Positions 10,809 through 21,790 of a DNA stretch of 64,000 bases are shown here, one piece after another. Position numbers and translations under genes: made by a program. Origin of the DNA: Luzula sylvatica (lineage: Eukaryota; Streptophyta; Magnoliopsida; Poales; Juncaceae); NCBI GenBank assembly GCA_946800325.1, contig OX326956.1, forward strand, positions 36,227,582 to 36,291,581, given 5' to 3'. The notes under the pieces were generated by a model. It was not told the DNA's origin, did not search any database, and was given only the letters and a program-made list of their open reading frames with translations. Numbering within the stretch: position 1 is the stretch's first letter; every line of letters begins with the position of its first letter.

Positions 10809-12108
10809 TCATTTAAAAAGGGTTTCGGCTAAGTTATTTTTAATTTCGGTTTGATGATGGATCGATCCTTTTGTGATGTTGTTTTCGTATAGCAAAGTGT
10901 TCCTATATTAGTTAGGTAATATTTGAACTGAGTTGGATATTTAAACTATATTTAGTTTGGACTTTGGATGAACGCATGACTTATATATTTGAGTTGATAT
11001 TTGGCATCATATGCATTTATCATACGTATTCTTTTTATATTCTTTTTATTGTTCATGGATTAGGTGTGTATAAATTTAAATCGAACAATTTGTTCTTTCT
11101 AATCACATTATTGGGCGTTGACTTTTGAACATAATTTGAACATCATGTGGCCTCATTTATCAGATTTTTATCAGATCCTAGGAGATCAATTAACATAATC
11201 ACACTGTAATACAATTATTACAACACTAATGTGGCCAGTACTATTACAACAAAAGTAAGTAAATTTATTCACCAACTTGAGCCATTTAGTCAAACAAGTT
11301 CATTTTAATCCAAGTTTGCAGGGTCAAATCAATATATATGTTTTCATTTTAATCTAGTTTTGGGCTTCTATACAACCTCATTGCACCAAAACTGAGCCCA
11401 AAAAACAAACATATCACTTAATAGGCTTTGTTAGGCCGCAATGGTTTTGAGCTAAAAATGGCCCATTAGACCCTTACCAATTAGTAATTAGTAATTAATT
11501 ATATAGTTTGAATTTTGAGCTGTTCTCAGTGTACTTTGCTTAATCTTTTGTATGTATTAAATGGCATATAGATGCTATGGCCATTAATTGAAGGTATTTG
11601 TTTTTTTTTCTGGCTATAGGCATGAATTAACTCCATTGAAATGTCTCATCTTAAGTTTGCTTAAATTGGTAAAAGTGTTAGCTCGTTACTTTTTTCTGAG
11701 TAGTCCTATAATTCTTACTACTTGCATGACACGCTTCCTTACATATTTATTACTTCACATACAGACAAGAATTCATTGAGCTTCTTAATTAAGAGAGTTT
11801 ATTTGTTAAAGCTTAAGGTGCATTGAGTTATTTAGTAGAGAGACCTTAAGCACTATAAGTTTAGATTCTAGTTAAAACATATAATATATATATAGTGCAT
11901 ATTTGTAGATCTCTGAGTCTTCCTCATGAAGTATGGATGCACAAAGAAAGAACACATCATTACACCTAATCCTATTGATATATAATTGACACATCTCTCT
12001 CTCTCTCATCTTCTAACCCCTAATCCCCTATAGTACCTACTCTTTTATCATTCTCCCTCTCTCTCTCATCCTCTCTTTCATTATCGCTCTACTCAAAACA
12101 CACAAACA
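10809..12108 (+). promoter_or_regulatory. Intergenic region between the two ATL genes
   Basis: It holds the 3' flank of the first ATL gene and the upstream region of the second. CT microsatellites at about 11994-12008 and 12054-12069 lie in the probable 5' leader of the second gene, a feature shared with the first gene. A short open frame at 11588-11779 has no recognisable family. Confidence 0.4.
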
Positions 12109-12867
12109 ATGACAGTACCATCATCTTCTCTCTACTCAAATTTGCCAATTCTAGCCATTGCCGTCTCAGGCATTCTCACAACCTCTCTTCTCCTTATCAC
12201 CTTCTACTTCTTCATCACCAAATGCCATCTCCGTCAAAGTCGACCAAATATCGAAAATACCCCTAGCATCATCACACTAAAGCCACAAGGTGGCCTCAGA
12301 CCATCTCTCATCCGCACAATTCCAATCGTCAAATTCTCCAAATCCATTACTAGTAACATATTGTGCACCATTTGTTTGAACGAGTTTCAAGCAGACGAGA
12401 AGCTTCGATTACTACCGAATTGTTCTCATGCTTTTCATATTGATTGTATCGATACATGGCTCCAAAGAAATGCTAACTGTCCTTTGTGTAGGGTTCGCAT
12501 TACAAACACAATGGCTACGTTGCATTCGAACTTCATTCATAATTCAAATGATCGTGAAGAAGATGAATTAGTTGCGAGGAGAGAAGTTCCGAAGGAGAGA
12601 AAGAGGAGTTTCGGCGATGAATGTATAGTTCACGTGAGAGACAAAGATGAAGAGTTGTTTGTGCAACCTCTAAGGAGGTCTCTTTCAATGGATTCTTCAA
12701 ATGAGAGGCATGTTTATCTTTCAGTTCAGGAGATTCTGAGAAATAAACCTAATCGGACATTAGAATTTCCGGGGATTAATGGAGAATGTTCTAGAAGCAG
12801 TACACAGACATGTTTCTCTTTCACACAAAACAGGAATTATCGCAAACATGTATGTCCAATTGATTAA
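12109..12867 (+). CDS. ATL-family RING-H2 E3 ubiquitin ligase (second of tandem pair)
   Basis: Intronless, 252 residues, same architecture as its neighbour. It has a membrane segment (about 12-37), the GLD motif GGLRPSLIRTIPIVKF (61-76) and a RING-H2 finger with ligands C86, C89, C105, H107, H110, C113, C124 and C127. LPNCSHAFHIDCIDTWLQ is nearly the same as in the first copy, while the region between membrane segment and GLD motif and the C-terminal tail differ strongly. RRSLSMDSS in the tail parallels RSFSMDW of the first. Probably a diverged tandem duplicate acting at a membrane as an E3 ligase. The substrate cannot be inferred. Confidence 0.93.
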   Translation: MTVPSSSLYSNLPILAIAVSGILTTSLLLITFYFFITKCHLRQSRPNIENTPSIITLKPQGGLRPSLIRTIPIVKFSKSITSNILCTICLNEFQADEKLRLLPNCSHAFHIDCIDTWLQRNANCPLCRVRITNTMATLHSNFIHNSNDREEDELVARREVPKERKRSFGDECIVHVRDKDEELFVQPLRRSLSMDSSNERHVYLSVQEILRNKPNRTLEFPGINGECSRSSTQTCFSFTQNRNYRKHVCPID

Positions 12868-13361
12868 ATCGCAATTTCATTTTTTAATTATTTTGGAAAT
12901 AAGTTTGAGATTTTCATCAAAAACAAATGTGAGTTTGAGATTGTTAATGACACTGTTAAGCAAAGTCTTTTCTGTTGTTTAGTACATAATATTAATGTGT
13001 ATTATTTACATATGGTTTAATAAATTTGGTAGAGTTACTTGAGTATACATAGCTAGGGTAATTGGCTCCATTATTGGGTTTCTTTGAATTGATGGATTTT
13101 TGTCTAATTTTGGAATCTTTTTTCTTTTGTCACCGTGGTCATGATAATTGTTGTTTTTTTTCGTAAGTTTGGAATTGGAAAGGATTTAGATTTAGACCTT
13201 CAATTATATATACATGCCGATTAACTTACATATATCTTTCTCTATAAAATCTTGTTATATATTTGACTGATCAACCTTTATTTCTGAATCAATTAAGAAA
13301 AAAATTCACTTCACTAAAATTCAAGCTTTTATCATAATAAATAATAAACTAGGGACAAACA

Positions 13362-13401
<40 letters not shown>

Positions 13402-13655
13402 TCTTTATTCCCACGCGCCACTTACTAGTCATTAATAGAAGATTTCTCCTAATATGCATCTCTTTTAAATAGTTCACATGTTCAAAAGTGGACATGGTAG
13501 AAACCAACTACATATCTAAGTATATTACTGCATACATCATTTCTTCTCCGTTTAGGCAAAAATAGAGACATGCACTCTCACTCAAGCTATATATATATCC
13601 AAGCCTTTATATGTATGGGGGGAGTAGGAAGGATGTAAATCATGTATTCAAGATA
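12868..13655. other. Downstream flank with TA microsatellite
   Basis: Probable 3' UTR of the second ATL gene followed by AT-rich spacer. A TA run of 35 bases is at 13364-13398. No other gene was seen. Confidence 0.5.
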
Positions 13656-13924
13656 GAGGTCATATATCATTTTCTTCAAATTTTCTCACAATTCTTTCAC
13701 AATAGTAATTCATGATTAATCCAATAATTAGTATTTTGGATTAACGATTAATTCATAATTATTTATTTTTAAATACTTTGAATTAATCATTAATTAGTAT
13801 GGACCTTAATTCCATATTAAATTTTTAGTAACCATGAATTAATTATTAATCCACTTTACTAATTATGAGATTAATTAGTTTGAAAAAATTATGGGAGAAA
13901 TGAGGGGGAAAAATATAATTGTCC
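13656..13924. mobile_element. MITE of the ~270-bp TTAAT-rich family, 9-bp TSD
   Basis: The ends are gaggtcatatatcattttc (left) and, on the other strand, ggacaattatatttttccc (right). The interior is an imperfect foldback rich in attaatgattaat words. Perfect 9-bp copies of ttcaagata flank it (13647-13655 and 13925-13933). Length is 269 bp. A 9-bp duplication suggests mobilisation by a Mutator-type transposase (inference). It carries no coding sequence. Confidence 0.82.
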
Positions 13925-13933
13925 TTCAAGATA

Positions 13934-14219
13934 ATGATGGAAGGGAGTCCAGGAAGGGATGTATCCAGTCTCTTATAAAATGGAGAGGATGGAGCTCAGA
14001 ATAAGCGGGTCATATTGAAGACGATATTGTCCCCAGAAAGGATTTGATGTGCACATGGATGGGAGTCCTATATTAAGCCCCACTTTCTTTTTTTTTGAAA
14101 AAAAAAAAGGCGAAACTTAAAGCATAGTTTAATACATTGTAGTCCGATTTTACATGATTAATGTAAAAAAGTAGTTTAACGCAAATGTAAATTACAAATG
14201 CAAAAGTAAAATACAAGCC
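13934..14219. other. Spacer with adjacent T- and A-runs
   Basis: At about 14091-14109 a T-run is followed directly by an A-run, then sequence leading into the GC-rich island. The T/A tract may be the tail of a retroposed sequence on the minus strand, but no TSD was found. Confidence 0.35.
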
Positions 14220-14915
14220 GAGAAATGATACTTTCGGCCATCCTTAGACGAATGGTTCGTCTCCATATGGACCTCGTCGAGGTACTCCTCATGGTACCGG
14301 CCGCAACCTCCCTCTGCCCCGGTTTGCCATCCGAGCTCGGATTGACGTCGAAGCTGTCACCATCCGAGCTCGCCACAGACTCGGCCCTGACTCGCGATTT
14401 TCCTTTTTCCTTTCACTGCCCCCAGACTCGCCCCTGACTCGCCCGTCGCTCTCGGATCTCCGCCCGTCGCTGTCGCCCTCTGATCTCCGCCTCGCTGTCG
14501 CTGTCGGATCTACGTTGTCGGATCTCCGCCTCGCTGTCGCTGTCGGTTCTACGTTGTCGGATCTCCGCCTCGCTGTCGGATCTGCGCCTCGCTGTCGCTG
14601 TCGCTGTCGGATGTCGGATCTCCGCCTCGGATCTCCGCCAGGGGCTGTCGCCCGTCGCCAGAGTGAAGTGGCCGTCGCCAGAGAGGAGAGCGGCCGTCGC
14701 CAGAGTGAAGCGGTCGTCGCCAGGTTCCAGCGTCACCCTCGCCGTCGTCAGAGTGAAGTGGCCGTCGCCAGAGAGGAGAGCGGCCGTCGCCAGAGTGAAG
14801 CGGCCGTCGCCAGGTTCCAGCGTCGCCCTCGCCGTCGTCGCGGGGGGGGGGGGGGGGGGGGGGGGGGGGAGGGGGAGGCGGAGGCGGCTAGGGTTTGCCT
14901 CCACCCCAGAGTCGC
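14220..14915. repeat. GC-rich minisatellite island
   Basis: About 700 bp of markedly GC-rich sequence in AT-rich DNA. It contains repeats of the type ctcgctgtcgctgtcggatc (about 14480-14640), then two nearly identical 90-bp units (14663-14752 and 14753-14842), then a G-run. Frames on both strands are open through it (14413-14904 minus, 14515-15015 plus) only because the repeats lack stops. They translate into low-complexity SDSEAEIRQRR or proline-rich strings. One minus-strand frame begins MEANPSRLRLP before a proline run, so a 5' fragment of a captured host gene cannot be excluded. The origin is not recognised. Confidence 0.7.
14842..14869 (+). repeat. 28-nt poly-G run
   Basis: An uninterrupted G-run directly after the second 90-bp repeat unit, followed by a further purine-rich G/A stretch. 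Its exact length is unreliable for the usual homopolymer reasons. Confidence 0.95.
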
Positions 14916-17900
14916 CCTTTTTCCTTTGTACTTGGAGAAAAATGTATGCATTTTAACTTGGAGAAAAATGTATCTCTTAACTTGTATAAATTCAAATATA
15001 TATATTTCTACCTAGGCAAGATTTATGGCATGTTTGTTTTGGCCATGCATTGCTCCAGTTGGGCATGTAAATGTAATGCATGTACCCTAAATTAAGTGGG
15101 TAATAGTATTTCATGGAGAAGAAATAATTATAGCTATATGCTGCATTTTTGTAATAGTATTTCGTGATTTATGAACATCAACTCAATTTTAATAATCCCC
15201 TTTCTTAAAAAATATATATTACAACTCCGAACATGGTTATAAATAAGTTATGAAAATGTATATATTATTTATTCCATGTTTTTTTGTGGTAACTTTCCCG
15301 TATCAATGGAGGCCCTGAGATTTTTTTTTTTTTTTTTTTTGAGGACGATAAATTTTCAATTTTATCATAAAATATAATAGAATAGTCATACATAATAGAA
15401 TAGTCACTTAATAGATCCACCACCGGGTAACTTGGATATCTGCCGTGTAATTTCTATTGATAAAAAATGAGTTGCAAGGAACTATCAATGTCAATGGAGT
15501 TTCATGATGACTAGAATATTATTTGCGCTAAGATGTGAGTATGATAATTGTATTTTTCATTTTAATATTATGAAAAAAAATACGATGATGATAATATCAT
15601 TTCAAAATAAAATCATTTCACATTATGTTAGTACCATCGTATTGTTAGAATTAATTTATGTATAATCATCTATATATTATATGATTATTTTGTATTATGA
15701 TAATAAGTGACATTTTTTATCAAATAACAATGCATATACAAGTGTTATTGTGTAATAATATATGAAAGGTAATAAAGTTTTATGAAAAAAAGTTAAAAAC
15801 ATAACAAAAATATTATATCATATATAGTTGTTCACAATAATTCATGCAATATTACAATGAAAATTGTAAATATCATCTTTAATAGCGTAAATAATTACAA
15901 AAATAATATTAAATTTAATTAAGCAAAAACATAATTAAAAATTATTAAACATCTTATGGCATTTTTAAATTTACAATTAAAAATATCAATAACATTCTAT
16001 CTATGCGTTCATTAACTTATTTATATTTTTATGATAAACTATTTTTATTTTTATTAATTTTTAAAAGTTTTAATATTAAAATTTATATATAATCTACTTA
16101 GTATTATATAGTATTCTTAGAGTTAGAGTTTAAAAAAATAATTATATATAATACCTAAAAAATAATTATGTAAATATGAATTAATTTTACATGGAATATA
16201 ATATTGGATACAGGGTTCGAAATCTATTTTAAAAATTCGTATTTACATAAAAAATAGAGTTGGAGTATTCAAATTAGAGACTATATTTCCAAGTACCCGA
16301 AATCTAAAGTATCAACCGCTGAATCACACAGTCATATGTGATTAAATATCTTAACCTTCTTTTGAATGAATTAATTAGATACATGGTTCACTTTCAAACT
16401 AGATTTCGAATACATGGAAATCTGGGACTGGATTTGATTCGTGCCCATGTCCCAACATATTTAAGCAAAAAAAAGAAAAAATATTACATTACTACAAAAA
16501 GTAAATCATTATAGTCATGTTTATACTACCACGTCCTCGCTTAGCTCCTCATTCACGACTCGTGATCATGACACGTCACCCCAAATCATATGTGTTGTGT
16601 TAGTTTTTTCTTGTTATTTCTCAACATCTCATCTTGTTAGAGGCTAGTTGGAGCACCTTGTCGAGTGCGTCTTTCATCCCTAAATATACGATTGTATCGT
16701 TCTGTCCAAATTGCAAAGTTTATCGGGACTGTAGTCATGATTGTCAATATCCCGATTCAAATCGTACAATCTTACGATTTTATGGCTATAAACAAAATGA
16801 TTCGATTTGGACATAAAATCTTAATTTTCTAGAATCCTGATAGAATCCTAAAATCTCATATATTTATGATTTTACGATTTCACTGTCACGACTCACAAAA
16901 TATTCATTTTTCAAAACGATTATGACTCCAAATCTAATTAAGTAAATTTGAACACGAAATAAATATTGACATATTGCAATATAAGATTGAAAGAATATTT
17001 TTTTTCACATATCTTCTTTATTTTATATTTGCTTGACTTATGTTTGTGCATATTATATATTTATTTTATCTTAGTTTGATTAATTCGGATTTTGAATTTG
17101 GTATACCATAGTACTAATTTTATTAATCCTCAACATTTTGGTTGGTATGATTAACATGGACAGAACTATGAATACTCTATTTTTTGTCTATAGGAATACA
17201 AGGATTCGAATGAAAAATTATACTCCACCAACTAAGTTATATCGTTTTATTTTGAAAATCGTGTTCGTTCGATTAGTTTGATTAATGTTTTCCATGTGAA
17301 TATTTCCAGTTTAGAGGTAATTTTAGTTTCAAAAATTTTGGTCCAGATTATATTAATATGCAATTAACATGTATCATGACCCTCATAATTATCTGTTAAC
17401 CGTCATTGTCTTGCTCTTGCATCAACTATGTTCATAAACCAAAATAAAAGAGAAGAAAATGAAAATGAAAATGAAAATTGGAGATGTCAAGGGAAAACTA
17501 GCTAGCATACGCCCACAGGCACGTGCACTTGTTTTGTGTACTATTATGCTTTCACATTCCTGTGTTAGTTACTATTCAACCAAAACACAATCAAGTTTAA
17601 AGCTGAATTATTGTTAATTATTGCATTTCAAAATAATAAGAAAAGAAAAAAAACGATCTCTCTTTTGCACTTTCCATTCCAAATTCGTCCCTACTAGATT
17701 TTGTAGTTTCTTTTGTCCGACCAAAACTTAATTATTTCATCATGCGAATACAAGTTCGATGATTTTTAATTTGCAAGTAAATGAATTGAAGACAAATACA
17801 TATCTCCATAATGATTTGGAGTATATTATATTACATACTATCTTGCTACAAAGAGTCAAAGATTATTGGCATTATAATAGCTACAATGCAATGAACACTT

Positions 17901-18086
17901 TGTTCCATTATGTGTCCTTCAAAATGGCATATTAATCATTTTACATGTACAAATATTTTAACTTTTCAATAAATCAATTCACCAAGTAGAAAGTAATCAA
18001 AATGGTATAATACGAAAACTTTACATAAACCAAGTTATGGGAAAAAAAACATATCATCACGTGTCATTCATGTCTTGTTATTTGTA
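14916..18086. other. Long AT-rich intergenic region
   Basis: No gene seen in about 3.1 kb. It holds a near-perfect short tandem (aacttggagaaaaatgtat type) at about 14931-14973, a 20-nt T-run at 15321-15340 and many short AT-rich repeats. A cgattttatg / acgatttcac-rich stretch at about 16680-16890 could be a degraded transposon but has no clear ends. Confidence 0.5.
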
Positions 18087-18354
18087 GGCTGTATTATTGT
18101 CCTTGCTCAATGACAGATTATATTATTTTCACCTCATTAGTAAAAGAGATTTCACAAAAAAATCTTGGATGATATCATTTTTTTGGTAATTAACAACTTA
18201 ATTAACGTGTAATTAACTCTCATTTGAGTTAACAATTTCGAATTAACATCCATCCAAAATAACAATTCATAATTAATATTCTTTAAATGTTAATTCGATG
18301 TTCCTTATTAATTATCATGTTTTTGTGAAATGTTGTGTACAAGTATAATTTTCC
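18087..18354. mobile_element. Possible degraded member of the ~270-bp MITE family
   Basis: The interior (taattaacaacttaattaacg and similar) and the length (268 bp) resemble the 270-bp family. The left flank tcacaaaaaaatcttgg and the right ccgaacac-free gtgaaatgttgtgtac pair imperfectly as inverted arms. No matching flanking duplication was found. Confidence 0.35.
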
Positions 18355-18705
18355 TTAGGAAAATAATGATGCATGCAATAATATGATTTAACTATTTGTG
18401 AGATATTAATATTGGTTACCCCAATTTGGTTGAGAATTAATAATTAAACAGTGATAATGACATGGAAGATAGGATGTCAACATATAATCCTAACTTTTTA
18501 AGTTAGTTGAAGCATGGCAGCCATATTAAGGGGGGGACCAAATTACAATATACCTTTTTCATTTCCATTCTAACTTTTAAATTTTAAATTACAACATGTT
18601 TTTAGTGGCACTTTGGTTGTCAATGTATATTCTTAATCCCATTGATTATTCTTTTCGTCTATCCAATCATTAAATAAATTCAAACACTACAAAAATTAAA
18701 CAAAA

Positions 18706-20469
18706 TTAATTTGTAGAAGGGTGACCAATCGGTAACGAATCGGCGGGAAAAACCGCCGCGCTAGATCCTTTTGCTTTTTTCTTGAGTTGAAACAAAAGCC
18801 TACACGCCTCTCTCAGATCTTCCGTGGCGCTTTCCCCGCATTTCTCATACGCATCCACCACTCTTTCTTGATACTCCATCGCCTTGTCATACCTACAATT
18901 TCATCAATAATTATGTATCAATCCCTAAATCTATTTAAAATCACGGTTCGAGATTTTAGGTTGTGGGTACCTTTCGAAAAGACCATAAGCATTAGCTAGG
19001 CATTGATAAGTATCGATAGAGTCCTCGTGAATTAACCCAAAATTCTCTTCGATTATCTCCTTAGCGAACCCTAAAAATTTCACACCAAGTTCTAATCGGC
19101 CCGATTCTATATAAGCTTGGCCCAAATGCTTATAAGCAAACCCTAGCCCAAAATGGCTTGGCCCGAGACACCCTTTTAATTTCTCTATCGAGTTTTCTAA
19201 ATAGGGGATCGCTTGGTCGACTCGCTTCGAGAAAAGCAATAGCCATCCTACCCGTGCTGATAAACTCCCTTGAAGGTGTTGCATTTCTTCGAGGTTTTGG
19301 AGTATGCACAGAGCTCTTTTCATCAGGGACAGAGCGGTTTCGAATTCGGAGAGGGTTTCATATAACATGGAGATTTCGGCGTACGTTCCCGCTATTTTGC
19401 TGGGGGAAATCAATTCTTTTTTTTGGAGAATTTCACAGGAGATTTCTAAACATCGTTTCGATTCACTGAATTTCTCTTGGTTCGTTAAGATTTTGGCCAT
19501 TGCGACAAGAATGAAGGCTTTTAATTCGCTTTCTTTATCTACTTTTTGGATTGATTTTTGTAGCGTGTTGGAGGCTTTATCTAATTGGCCAGTAAGAATT
19601 AAGACGTTTGAGGAGTCGATCTCTGTCTGGACTGATTCTTTAATTAATCCCAAATTCTCAAAGATAAATCTTGCAAGTTCGATTTGTTCTAATGCTTGTG
19701 TGTATTCTCCTAATCCGGTATAAATTTGCCCAATTAGCTCTCTAATATTGGCAACCTCCAATGAATTGTTCCCAAATTCTAATTTTTGAATCTCTAATGA
19801 TTTCAAACATAGAGGCAATGCTTGATTGAAGTCTAATACGACTGTATAAGCTTCAGCTAAATCCTTGTATAAAGTGCCTAATTCCTTGTGTTTAGGTCCC
19901 AAAATCGAAATTTTAAGATCCAAAACTCTTTTCAGATTTGGCAAAGCATCCAATTTTCTACCAATTGAGGTTTTAACTTTTGCAATTTGGGTATTAACCT
20001 CAATACCCAATAACGCAATTTCAGTATCACTGTAATTATCACTATCCAAATTATCAATTATCTCAATTGAAGCATTCAATGAATCCAAGCTATCGTCAAA
20101 CCGTTTCAATTTAAAACTCACCGAACCCAGTAATCGAAGCGCCTTCGCAACCTGAATCGACCACCCACCATCTGATTTATGAAAGAAGTTAAGTGCTTTT
20201 ACACCGAAATCGAGAGCTTTCTCGAGGTTTTCTGGTTCTGGGTTTTTCTCAAGAAGTTCACCCGCATTGAAAAACTCCAATCCAAGCTTTCTATCTTCAC
20301 CTCCAAATGGTTTGATCGTCGTATCAACCGGAGAATGCGAGAGTGATTGGATTAGACGATATACTGGGTACCGGACAAGGAGAGGTTCAGGAGTGGATAT
20401 AATGGTCGTATGAGGAGAGAAAATGGGCTTAGATAGAGAGGAGAACAGGAGTCTATATGCTCTTCTCAT
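18706..20469 (-). CDS. TPR protein, kinesin-light-chain-like, probably organelle-targeted
   Basis: Two exons on the minus strand (20469-18971 and 18892-18706) with a 78-nt intron (donor gtaccc, acceptor ttgtag) give 561 residues. The splice rescues the frame: unspliced, the ORF runs only to 18931 with an unrelated tail, while the spliced tail RYDKAMEYQERVVDAYEKCG is a clean TPR-type helix. The body is a series of about ten tetratricopeptide repeats (KLKRFDDSLDSLNAS, DFNQALPLCLKSLEIQ, GLGEYTQALEQIELA, SEFETALSLMKRALCI), the arrangement of kinesin light chains and the plant KLCR-like proteins. TPR arrays bind other proteins; no enzyme motif is present. The N-terminus MRRAYRLLFSSLSKP is basic and Ser-rich without acidic residues, like a mitochondrial or plastid presequence. 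Exact partner and role are unknown. Confidence 0.88.
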
Positions 20470-21299
20470 GGCACGAGAAAACTCGAGAGAGCTAGAGAGA
20501 GGAGGAGGGTTTTAGAGGAGGATGCTCCGTTTTGGGCCTGCATTGTTGCCAAGAGACGAGTCCAGAGGAAAACCGGGAACTCAATTCCTATTTTTTCGAC
20601 AATGAAAAAGGTTCAGTATTCTGTTTCCGGGTTTTTTTATATATGACTTAAGAATCAATCAAATGAAAAGGTCCAAAAGTCCAAAAGGATGCTCATGAAG
20701 GAAACAGGAAACAAAAGAAATTGGGAGAATAAGAATAAGTTCTCAAGAAGATTTGAGAGAGAATTTGGCTAATTTTGGGGGTTAAATCACCAAGTTTGTC
20801 CACTGCAAATGGAATTTTGCTTAAAAGTTGAAACCCTGTGTATTCTTTATTACAGAAAAGTAAAAAGAGGGAAAGATAAAGTTAAACAGTGCTAATTAAT
20901 GGAGGAAGCACCAAAAATTCACTAAACATGAGTATGTCCTATCAAATTATTAGTGCAATCACCAGCATATTAAACCTTTAATCAAGCCTTCAATGGTACT
21001 TATTTTATAACTAGAATATATTTTCCCATTCAAATTACCTGATTCTTTCTAAATATAACTTGGTGGAATCTATTTATATATAATTATTAATGTATTAGCA
21101 TTAATATTATGATTAGTAGAATATGATTGGTTTAGAGAGATTTCAATAAATAGATAGTATGTATAACCAATTTAATTAACTCTTCATTTAGCTATAAACA
21201 TATCCTCCTACTCAATGTAATTAAACATCAATGATAAATATTAATGATGGATTAATATTCAAATTTATCTTTAACCCCCTCTCTCTCTCTCTCTATCCA
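20470..21299. other. Upstream region of the TPR gene and spacer
   Basis: The first 50-100 bases are probably the TPR 5' UTR (minus strand). The rest is AT-rich, with a CT microsatellite at about 21279-21294 and no gene. Confidence 0.45.
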
Positions 21300-21309
21300 T
21301 TTCTATATA

Positions 21310-21489
21310 CAATAATCATAGGCACCTAGATTTTTTATCTAGATTTGCACCTAAAAATACACGTGGCATTCAAATTTAGAATTTCTAAAATTTATTTCCA
21401 TTTAAAAGTTTGATGTGGCTGCACCGTGATTTGTCACGTATGTTTCTAGATGAAATCTAGGTGCGAAATCTAGGTGCCTATCATTATTG
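21310..21489. mobile_element. MITE, CAATAAT family copy 1 (180 bp)
   Basis: The inverted ends caataatcataggcaccta (left) and caataatgataggcaccta (right, other strand) are nearly perfect and continue into ctagatttNgcaccta. Flanking duplications tttctatata (10 bp) are at 21300-21309 and 21490-21499. A related copy lies at 52750-52930 in the opposite orientation. The 9-10-bp duplications suggest Mutator-type mobilisation (inference). It inserted about 300 bp upstream of the WAT1-like gene start, so it may lie in that promoter. Confidence 0.88.
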
Positions 21490-21499
21490 TTTCTATATA

Positions 21500-21790
21500 T
21501 ATCTCTCTATTAATTTGTCTATCCATCTATTTATTTATTTATTTATTTCTACTGAATATATCTCTTGAATCAATTCTATTAATATTCCTATATCTCTTAA
21601 ATCAATTCTATTAAATATTCGCACAGATATATAATATATTATACTAAAGTATGTCTCTAGTGGACATTCATGCAATTAGCATGATGCTTCAAAACCACCA
21701 AGTATCAACCTCTATATAGAGCTAATAACACACTCTATAGCACAATATATTCATTTAAAAAAAAAAAACTTGATACTGCAAAAAAGAAAA
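21500..21790 (+). promoter_or_regulatory. Proximal upstream region of the WAT1-like gene
   Basis: AT-rich, with simple (ttta)n and ctctat-type tracts at about 21500-21550. The word tatataga at about 21713-21720, some 75 bases before the ATG, could be a TATA box. Confidence 0.35.

Noticed and set aside
14413..15015. Overlapping open frames of up to 166 residues on both strands
   Set aside because: They are stop-free because of GC-rich repeats. The products are Arg/Ser/Asp/Glu or Pro/Gly repeats with no domain. The island is reported as a repeat instead.
16680..16890. Possible transposon rich in acgattttatg words
   Set aside because: Words repeat in both orientations but no ends or target duplication could be set, so it is only mentioned in the spacer entry.
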